Part shown: piece after piece, positions 56,797 through 64,000 of the stretch
Numbering within the stretch: the first letter of the stretch is position 1
Layout: each line of letters starts with the position of its first letter
From: Lotus japonicus
Lineage: Eukaryota > Streptophyta > Magnoliopsida > Fabales > Fabaceae
Length of the DNA stretch: 64,000 nt
Direction: 5' to 3'
NCBI RefSeq assembly: GCF_012489685.1
Contig: NC_080041.1
Coordinates: forward strand, 27,331,780-27,395,779
Position numbers and translations under genes: made by a program
The notes under the pieces: model-generated
The model's database searches: none
Told to the model about the DNA's origin: nothing
The model's input: only the letters and a program-made list of their open reading frames with translations

Positions 56797-58005
56797 ATGG
56801 AGAAGAAGATTCCAGAGTTTGATGGAAGAGAGGCTTATGGATGGCTCATCATGGTGGAGCAACACTGTGAAGACAAGGGAGTATCCGAAGAGGAGAAATT
56901 CTCAGAGGCAGAGAAGGCTTTGACAGGTGAAGCTTTCATGTGGTGGTTTTGCTGGAGAAGACGCAATCAGAAGGCAACATGGTGGGAATTTGTGGAGGCT
57001 CTGTTGAGGAAATTCGAACCAGAATTGGAACCGTACATGCCAGAACCAGTCCAAGATTCAGAGGAGGAAGAAACAACTGATTCGGTGGAAGCTAAACCTG
57101 AGGCCAATTCAGGGTTGGCGAAATCAGAGATCATGCCATATTCGCAGGAGAATTCTGAAACGGAAGCGTCGCAGGAAGACTCGGATTTTGCAGCGGTGGC
57201 GGAGCGAACAGTGGTGGTGTCACAGTGTAAATCCGACGTCGTGGTCGGTTTCAGTGGTTGCTTGTTGACGGCGAAAGGGGAGAAGATCGACGCCGAAGGG
57301 GAAATCAAAATCAAGCGGTTACAGGAAGGTTCTTCAATGGAGAAATTGCAGATTTGCAACGTTCATGGGAGGAAGAAGGTGCAACCAATCATTTTGCCCC
57401 AAATCAGTGATTTAGGGTTCGATTGGGAGAGACGGCCGCCGCGGAAACCGCCGGATTCATGTCTTCGCACGCCGGTAACCGCCAATCGACCACCGAAAAC
57501 GTTCCTTGGTTGGACGGGGGTCTCCAAACAGACCTCGGTTTCATGCTCGTCGATGGTTTCCAATCGACTGGAGACTGAATCGCCAGACCGCAGCGGTGGT
57601 GGTTCACGCTTCATTTCCGGCGATCCTTGCAGATCCGACTCCCTGGCCATGCGTCCTCCAGCCAAGCCTCCAGATTCGGTTGAGACAGCGGGGTGGAGAG
57701 GCTGTAGCTTCGAGTTCGGAGTTCGCGTGGCGAAAAGGAAGGGAAGCTCGCTCATGTGCACGCCGGAACCCGCCTTACGGCCGCCGGCGAAGCCACCGGA
57801 CCTTGCAGTTACGGCGATGGAAGAAAGAAAACTGAAGTGGGGAAGATACGGGTTTGGGTATCTGCCGCTGACTCCTTGCGAGGTTCAAGCTTGGCACGTG
57901 AGGGAAGTGGGCCCGAGTGAGAAGGCTCCAGTTGAACCCCTCTCCAATCCGAATGGGCCAAGCCCAATCCATTCATTGAAAGAGTTTGAGCCTGACAGGA
58001 AGTGA
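56797..58005 (+). CDS. Gag-like protein of the TR-GAG element
   Basis: 402 residues. The N-terminal third resembles a retrotransposon gag domain (PEFDGREAYGWLIMVEQH, then ALTGEAFMWWFCWRR and WWEFVEALLRKFEP). An acidic segment (about 95-140) and a Pro/Arg-rich part with repeated RPPAKPPD motifs (about 225-335) follow. No CCHC zinc knuckle, protease or RT is seen. The ORF is intact despite being non-autonomous, which suggests the protein is under use, or simply that the copy is young. It would package element RNA into particles run by a partner element. Confidence 0.85.
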   Translation: MEKKIPEFDGREAYGWLIMVEQHCEDKGVSEEEKFSEAEKALTGEAFMWWFCWRRRNQKATWWEFVEALLRKFEPELEPYMPEPVQDSEEEETTDSVEAKPEANSGLAKSEIMPYSQENSETEASQEDSDFAAVAERTVVVSQCKSDVVVGFSGCLLTAKGEKIDAEGEIKIKRLQEGSSMEKLQICNVHGRKKVQPIILPQISDLGFDWERRPPRKPPDSCLRTPVTANRPPKTFLGWTGVSKQTSVSCSSMVSNRLETESPDRSGGGSRFISGDPCRSDSLAMRPPAKPPDSVETAGWRGCSFEFGVRVAKRKGSSLMCTPEPALRPPAKPPDLAVTAMEERKLKWGRYGFGYLPLTPCEVQAWHVREVGPSEKAPVEPLSNPNGPSPIHSLKEFEPDRK

Positions 58006-58163
58006 CACAAAAAAAAAAAATAACAACCTGGCCAAGGAATGCGAGTGGGCCTATGAATGCAACTTTGGCCCAATTTTGCATGTTTTCTGCTCTGTTTACT
58101 TTTCTATGTTTTTGTTTCAAGGAGCTTGTTTTTTACCCCACCTTGAGGACAAGGTGGATGTTT

Positions 58164-58175
58164 AGGGGGGAGTAT
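58164..58175 (+). promoter_or_regulatory. Polypurine tract of the TR-GAG element
   Basis: AGGGGGGAGTAT directly before the 3' LTR; the expected site for plus-strand priming. Confidence 0.85.
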
Positions 58176-58380
58176 TGATGAGTACTTGGAGTCAGTTAGT
58201 TAGTTAAGGGTTAGCCCATAGAGTTAGTTAGTTAGTTAAGGCTTAGTCTATAAATAAGGGAGTGTGAAGAGGGTTTAGTATCTTTGGGGATCATTTGGGA
58301 ATTGGGAATTAGGAGAGTGATGAGTCTCTCGAATACTCATCTGTTTCTTGTACATTTTTCTGTTGAATAATATTAGGGTT
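58176..58380 (+). repeat. 3' LTR, lacking its last 6 bases
   Basis: Matches the 5' LTR for 205 bp with a single C/T difference, then stops after AGGGTT, where the 5' LTR continues TCATCA. The inverted segment starts at the next base. Confidence 0.93.
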
Positions 58381-58603
58381 ATACCAATTGATGAAACCCT
58401 GATATTATTCAACAGAAAAATGTACAAGAAACAGATGAGTATTCGAGAGACTCATCACTCTCCTAATTCCCAATTCCCAAATGATCCCCAAAGATACTAA
58501 ACCCTCTTCACACTCCCTTATTTATAGACTAAGCCTTAACTAACTAACTAACTAACTCTATGGGCTAACCCTTAACTAACTAACTGACTCAAAGTACTCA
58601 TCA
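58381..58603 (-). repeat. Inverted LTR plus 8 bases of PBS side
   Basis: ATACCAAT (58381-58388) is the complement of the 8 bases following the 5' LTR (56746-56753). It is followed by a 215-bp reverse complement of the LTR with one extra GTTA unit and one substitution. Its outer end meets the right target duplication. Confidence 0.95.
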
Positions 58604-61086
58604 TCTTGTTTCTTCTAGCTATAATTATTTGATTTTCATGTGCTAAATCCAATAATTTCTGAGGATCTCTGTCGTCTAACGTGATTTTGTAATAATTTCT
58701 GGTCGCACGGTCAAGTAGGAAAAGGTTGCATACAGACTACTTTAATCTAGCAATTGCTTGAGCAGTTTCAACTTCTTTTCTTCTTTTTGAGATCTTTAGG
58801 GCTTGTTTGGGTATGCTGTACTGGGTAAAAATAATATAAGTTTATACAATATATTATGGGTTTATTCATTGTTTAGTGCTTAGTGCCTAGATTGTATTAT
58901 ACAAGTTTATCTATCAATCCACCTTTATATGTTCTAAAGAATTATTTAATGTGGCTTATGAATATGGGGATAAAGCCTCATAAAATTGTTACGTATAAAC
59001 TACTTGAAAATATTTAATTTACCCCTCCACCACCACCTGCACCACCACCACCTCCCTCCACAACCACTCCCCACCATCACAATTGTTGTTGTCACCGCTA
59101 TCTTCGGTATCATCACCCTCCACTGCCACGACCACCACCTCCATCATCACCATCACCCTTCCTTACCACCACCTTGACTGCCACCATTAACCCCCACTGC
59201 CCCACCACCACCCAACAACAGTGCCACCACCACAATCATTATACTCTACCACCACCATTGCCTCCATCACCCTACGCCACCGTCAACGCCACCACCATCA
59301 TACCACCACCACCTACCACCATCACAACCGCTCTCGCCATCAGAACCATTGTTGCCATCACTACTTCTTTTATCATTGCCATCTCTTTCGCCACATCTAT
59401 CATCACCACCCACCACTACCATTACTATCACCCTCCACCAATACCCTTTTCCACGACTGCTACCGCCACTATTTGATAACGCAATCAAATAATTTCATAA
59501 GTTGATTATTTGATAAAGTTTTTAAAGAGGGTGTTTGTTTCATTTTAAAAAGAGAAATTTTTAATTAAAAATATTTTTCTGCTGAGTTTCTATAGGCTCT
59601 TCAAAAAACTATTTACTTTCATTGAAATATATGGTGATGTATGTTATCAATAATATCCACACGAAACACAAGAATTCACATGTCATAAAATATGAGTTAT
59701 CATTCATTTTTTTGGTCAACTAGTTACCATTCATTAAACACAGGAAAAATCAGCCAACAATTTCTTTTAATTCGTCTTGCATTTCTCTCCTAATATAAGC
59801 ATTTTCAATCTAAATAATATATAAAGCTCATCCACCAAAGTGCTCACATTGCTACATAATTTCCCCATATTTACATTCTATTGGTGGTTGTCATTGAATT
59901 TTCAAATGACATCGTCTGATTGGTCCACATTGTTTAATTTTCATTGTTCGAATTTAATGAATCAATAAATCAATAATTAAATAAATCAATAAATTAATCA
60001 ATCCATAAATTAATTAATTAATAACACCATACGTTTTCAACACCAAATTAGCCGGTAATTATTTTGCATTTTTTTAAGTTTACAATTGAAAATTTTGACA
60101 AAATCATTGTTTCCTAATGTGTTGGGATTAGCATATATGCTAAAGAATATACTTCATTAAGCTGTTATTGCATACACTTTCAAAAAATTGCGCCTTTTTC
60201 AATTTTGAATTTTTTAGTTAATTTCTTTTGAACAAATTAACGAACATATTCTCCACAAGATATTAATAGCTAATGACATTAGTCGCTGAAATGGACCAAT
60301 CTTAATTTGGCTGATCATTTCCCTTGACATCATAAAATAGCATCTACATTTGGTACAAAATCAATGATAAGAAGATGTTAAAAAGGAACTAAAGCTGGCT
60401 TATGATGCACTAAGGCATTTTCTTCATAGCAAAAATTTGCACGTGGCTTCTTCTATTTAACATTCCATCCAATTGCATGTGGCCTCACCTCCTATCAATC
60501 CGTTCGTTTTCTATTTCCGTTTTCTCTCAACATCTTAATTCAAACCCAATCTCTTCATCGACAGATTTCCAGCTAATTCCACCCGATTTTGGAACTGATT
60601 AGAAGTTGAAAGATGGAATCCCATAAATTTATCCACAATCACTCATTTTCATAATTACAATTTCAGTTACATTTTCAAATTAGGAAATTTAATTTCAAGA
60701 AATTATTCTATGCAAATTAGGATCAGCCGAGATATGAAGGACTTGCAATTCAAATTCAAATTTCAATTACATCTTCATGAAAATGTTGAGATGGAGTAGG
60801 TTTAGTGTGAAAATTTTGGTTTCTCCTTTCCATGGTGTGAAAGTTCCGATGTGGGTTAGTTGCCTTTGCATTCTCATGAATTATGAAATGGATTTATTGC
60901 TTTTTGTTGTGCAAACACATATTAATTTTATTAGAAAACTTAAAACTATTTTTTCCCTCAAAAGGATGCTACAGAAAAATGTGTTTTTGGTTGATTTTGA
61001 TGTATTCCAGCAGAAGTCTAACCATATTGGCTGACTGACCGACTCACGTGAAAACTGCAGCTATTTTCGTCTCTGCCTTTCTCAAG
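58604..61086. other. Intergenic region, AT-rich, no gene seen
   Basis: Apart from the CCACCA-rich block at 59018-59470, I see no coding frame. AGGGCTTGTTTGGG at 58798 and AGAGGGTGTTTGTTT at 59525 may be the ends of an insertion carrying that block, but the match is weak. Runs of ATAAATTAATTAATTA occur near 59980-60020. Confidence 0.45.
59018..59470. repeat. Low-complexity CCACCA/CATCAC-rich block
   Basis: About 450 bp of degenerate CCACCA and CATCAC trinucleotide repeats. The open frames it gives (His/Pro/Thr-rich on plus, Gly-rich on minus) are products of composition, not genes. Confidence 0.9.
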
Positions 61087-61901
61087 TGTAACGCCATAAT
61101 TTCTCAACTGAGGAATCACATTAAGTAACCTATCAAAGTCTAAGGATTATTTCATAATCTTAAGAAAACACAATATAATTCTTTTTGAAAACAACTAAAC
61201 ATAGTTGAATACATAACATAGCCTTAATTAAACAACTCGTTCCCGACATAGAGTAATAGTAACCTTTAATGACATAAACAAGGTTCAGAATAAGTACGCA
61301 CACTTAAACAGTGGCGAAAGTAGGGTTTTAGTAATGGAGTTTTCAGATGACGAAGAAGACTCAAAGCATAAACTACTAAGAGGAAACTAAACAGCTTCTT
61401 CCATCCTCGCTCCGCCGCTTACTATCCCTCCTCCATCTCAGCATGGCTAAGCATCGTCGGAAGGCTCTCCATCGCTTAATAGCATTAAGCGCCCAAACAA
61501 CAAATAGAAAACAGAAAGGGTTAAAACTCCATGCAAATTACCACATATAAATTGGAAACATGTTGATCGAGTTCAATATCAAAACATGATAATCAAACTA
61601 ATAACTCATTTCAACACATAGGGTCAGATGTTAGTTCCCTATAATGCAACTATATGCTGCTATCAAAATGGGTCGATCAATAATGTCTCACAAGACGGGA
61701 CAATCACGTGGGACATAACCACCTCATCACCACTTAACGCCACAACGGACGGGACAATCGCGCGGGATACAACCACCTCATTGACACTTTAGGACATCTC
61801 GAAAGATGGGACGATCCCGTGGGACACAACCACCTCATCGCCACTTTATAACGCCTCAAAAGACGGGACAATCACGTGGGACACAACCACCTCATTGTCA
61901 C
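61087..61901 (-). mobile_element. Long LTR family A, copy 3, fragment
   Basis: Starts TGTAACGCCATAA like copy 2. Shares with it blocks such as AATAGCATTAAGCGCCCAAA and CTATAATGCAACTATATGCT. A minisatellite of about 43 bp with GACGGGACAATC occupies 61680-61900. It is cut at 61901 by the Harbinger element. The other LTR end is not found. Confidence 0.82.
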
Positions 61902-61904
61902 TTA

Positions 61905-63091
61905 GACCATGTACAATGATTTGTTTAAATTACACACTCTCAACACCACTTTTTCTCTTCCCAACACTCTACATCATCTTCTCTCTCCAATTCAACACTC
62001 TCTTAACAATTACCCACTCCAATGGTTTTCATTCAACAACCTACCCCACCACTCATCCTACCCCACCACTTTTTTATTTCATATTTTTATTTAATTTTAT
62101 ATTTTTGTTTTTATTATTTACATAAAATTACAATTATTGTTTTAAATTAAATTAAAACAATAAACACTTAACAATTTAATTTTTTTTTAAATAAAGACAA
62201 TAATTTATTTTATTTCCTTAACTTAAAAATGGAAGACAGCAAACTAAGCACACAATAATTTATTTTATTTTCTTAACTTAAAATGCAAGACAACAAACTA
62301 AGCACACAACACACAAATAACGTAATTAGTACGATACAAATCATCTTCAATCACGAAACATTTGCAAACTTTGTCCATATGTGCTTCACTAGATCTGCTT
62401 GTAGTTCGTGATGAAAATTCGAATCACGCAACTCGGATCTAGCACGCACATGATTTGCAAAAGCGGGTAACACCTCGGTCGAATATGGTTGCGGTGTACT
62501 AGATCCACCTTCCCCAGATTGCTCAAAATCGGTCCAACGTTGAGCATATGAATCTCGTTCATCCTCAACAATCATATTATGTAATATGATGCATGACCTC
62601 ATAATGATACCCAAATCAACTATGTCCCACAAACGAGCTGGTTCACGGATGATTTTAAAACGAGCTTGAAGCACTCCAAATGCATGTTCGATGTCCTTCT
62701 GATATCCCTCCTGATATTTTGCAAATAACTTATCGAGTTCACTTTGAGGAAGTCTAATCAATTTGACGAAAGTTGGATTTTGGTAGTTATATGAGTAGTT
62801 AGAAGAATTCTGGGTGTTGAAATGGTGATTGTTGGGATCCATTTCAAAACTAAGGGTAATAGAAAGATAATAAGATGGTGAGAGAGATAATAAGATGGTG
62901 AAAAACTTGATTTTTTTTTGTGTCCAAATCAAACGAACTAAGTCTCTATTTATAGAGGAAAAAAGTTATGAATTTTGGTTAAAAAAGTTTTTCCAAATTT
63001 TTTTTTTCAACAAGATAATTCAGTTTAAAAGATTTTTTTAAAAAAAATCCGCCCAACCAACCAGGTCTCGCCACGCGTCCCACCAATTATC
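61905..63091 (-). mobile_element. PIF/Harbinger deletion derivative
   Basis: The left end GACCATGTACAATG follows TTA (61902-61904), the usual 3-bp Harbinger duplication. It contains a shortened transposase on the minus strand. No matching right end is visible before the copia-like LTR, so the right border is uncertain. Confidence 0.7.
62351..62842 (-). pseudogene. Harbinger transposase with the catalytic core deleted
   Basis: From ATG at 62842 the N-terminus (MDPNNHHFNTQNSSNYSYNY) is joined in frame to the C-terminal part of a DDE_Tnp_4 transposase: QEGYQKDIEHAFGVLQARFKIIREPARLWD, then IMRSCIILHNMIVEDERD. 163 residues against about 400 in full enzymes. The first two catalytic Asp regions are missing, so it cannot be an active transposase. 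The frame is intact. Confidence 0.88.
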
Positions 63092-64000
63092 TGTAAGATC
63101 AAGGTTTGATCAGTGGTTGCATCTCTATGTTTTGATGATTACAATTAAGGTTTGTGATGATGAACAATTGTGGTACCCTAATGTTTGTCTTTTTAAGCTG
63201 TGACAAACAGGTTCTGAATCTGACCCAAGCCTATTCGTTCAGAAGAAGAAGAACCAAGGGTTACTAAAAAGAGAGCTATTTAATCTATCATGTTCGTTCT
63301 GAACAGTGGCAAATACATTAGAAGCTCTGAAAATGGAAGCTCTCAAGAAGTTCTGAAGAACTCAAGTCAGAAGTTCTGAAGACCAGATGTTCCAGAGGAA
63401 CGGTCCAAAAGCAGAAGACTCAAGTTCTGAGGACTTACAGAAGTTGGTTCTGAAGGCCCAAGCTATCCTAGCTCTGACGCTCAGAAGTTCTGAGGAACTC
63501 GTTCAGTAGCAGAAGTTGCATGGTCAGAAGAATCCAAGCTTCAATCTGACGATGATCAGAAGCTTCATCAACGTTCATGTGAAGCTCCTTCATCTCAAGT
63601 CAACTGGAGAAAGGACAAGTCGCTATCACAGTACAACGTCGTACAAGTCTCAGTCTGTCCGCCACCTACCTTGTACAGCCTAGCAGTCTGATATTACAGA
63701 ATTGCCACTTCAACGGATAAAACCCTAGCAACGGCTACATCACAAGTCTTGGAGTATATAAAGGCTGAAGGAAGAAGAAAGAGGCTAAGAAACTTTGCTG
63801 AAAATATTCAACATATACGAACCATTCTCTTAGCATTATTTCTTCACTGTTCTTAAACATCTGAGTTTACTATTCGCTTGTTAGAAGCACTCATTGTAAA
63901 CCCGAAACCTTTTACATCATATTGTAAAGTTCATCAAGAGACCAAGGTTGGTCGGATCTTGAGAGGACTGAATCAAGGCTGATTCAGTATTTAGCTAGTC
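63092..64000 (+). mobile_element. Start of a copia-like LTR, continues past the window
   Basis: Begins TGTAAGATCAAGG. It is rich in repeated CAGAAGTTCTGAAG-type motifs (63330-63540), as in the long LTRs of legume SIRE-like copia elements (family by impression only). A TATA box sits at 63755. No LTR end or coding domain is reached. Confidence 0.6.
63755..63762 (+). promoter_or_regulatory. TATA box of the terminal LTR
   Basis: TATATAAA followed by a purine-rich leader; the expected LTR promoter position. Confidence 0.6.

Larger units (their letters stand above)
56535..58603 (+). mobile_element. TR-GAG type non-autonomous LTR retrotransposon with an extra inverted LTR
   Basis: Order: LTR (56535-56745), PBS, gag-like ORF, polypurine tract, LTR (58176-58380), inverted LTR plus PBS piece (58381-58603). 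Exact 5-bp duplications TCTTG flank the whole unit at 56530-56534 and 58604-58608. The two direct LTRs differ by one visible substitution over their shared length, so the insertion is young. There is no pol: gag-only elements like this need enzymes supplied by another retrotransposon. Confidence 0.93.

Noticed and set aside
56535..58603. Reading the inverted LTR as a separate solo LTR inserted next to the element
   Set aside because: It has no target duplication of its own; the only duplication encloses the whole unit, and the joint includes PBS-side bases.
58986..59505. His/Thr/Pro-rich and Gly-rich frames
   Set aside because: They come from the CCACCA low-complexity block.

Overview
The window is nuclear DNA from a flowering plant. 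Genes have short introns with GT/AG borders, plant-only gene families are present (arabinogalactan protein, FAR1-like, plant mobile domain), and most of the sequence is plant transposable elements. A legume such as Lotus, Medicago, Trifolium or a relative is my best guess, from the general look of the LTR families; I could not check this. I saw no tRNA, rRNA, CRISPR or organelle-derived sequence.

Layout. 1-11.0 kb is the 3' two thirds of a Tat-lineage Ty3/gypsy retrotransposon. It has an open pol frame with two RNase H domains, followed on the opposite strand by a decayed antisense gene whose coiled-coil part is repeated four times with hairpins at the joints. 11.2-11.35 kb is a scrap of a MAP65 gene. 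11.65-15.66 kb is a 4-kb solo LTR. 15.7-19.1 kb is a LINE with perfect 15-bp target duplications that has lost nearly all of ORF2. It sits in CACTA transposase remnants (19.1-22.2 kb), which are tandemly duplicated and carry a hAT-like insert. 23.2-26.6 kb is a FAR1-like pseudogene split by a solo LTR that itself holds a Stowaway-type MITE. 27.9-37.6 kb holds a second, inverted copy of the long solo LTR, a complex inverted repeat, a copia remnant split by another solo LTR, a TAA-flanked MITE and a Mutator-like element with long terminal inverted repeats.

The genic part runs from 37.9 to 56 kb: a SelK/SelG-type membrane protein (minus), a LINE tail and MITE, a two-exon plant-mobile-domain gene (minus), a small arabinogalactan protein (minus), and a complete seven-exon DIS3L2/SOV 3'-5' exoribonuclease gene (plus). 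The arabinogalactan and SOV genes are divergent and share a 1.6-kb upstream region. Just past SOV lies a young gag-only retrotransposon with a third, inverted LTR inside a single target duplication. The window ends with a third long-LTR piece, a PIF/Harbinger deletion derivative and the start of a copia-like LTR.

The host genes show no common pathway. SOV degrades mRNA, the SelK-like protein is probably in the ER membrane, and the AGP is probably at the cell surface. The recurring theme is nested transposons, many with exact target duplications, and repeated fold-back (inverted) rearrangements at about 5.6/6.4/7.2, 32.4 and 58.4 kb.
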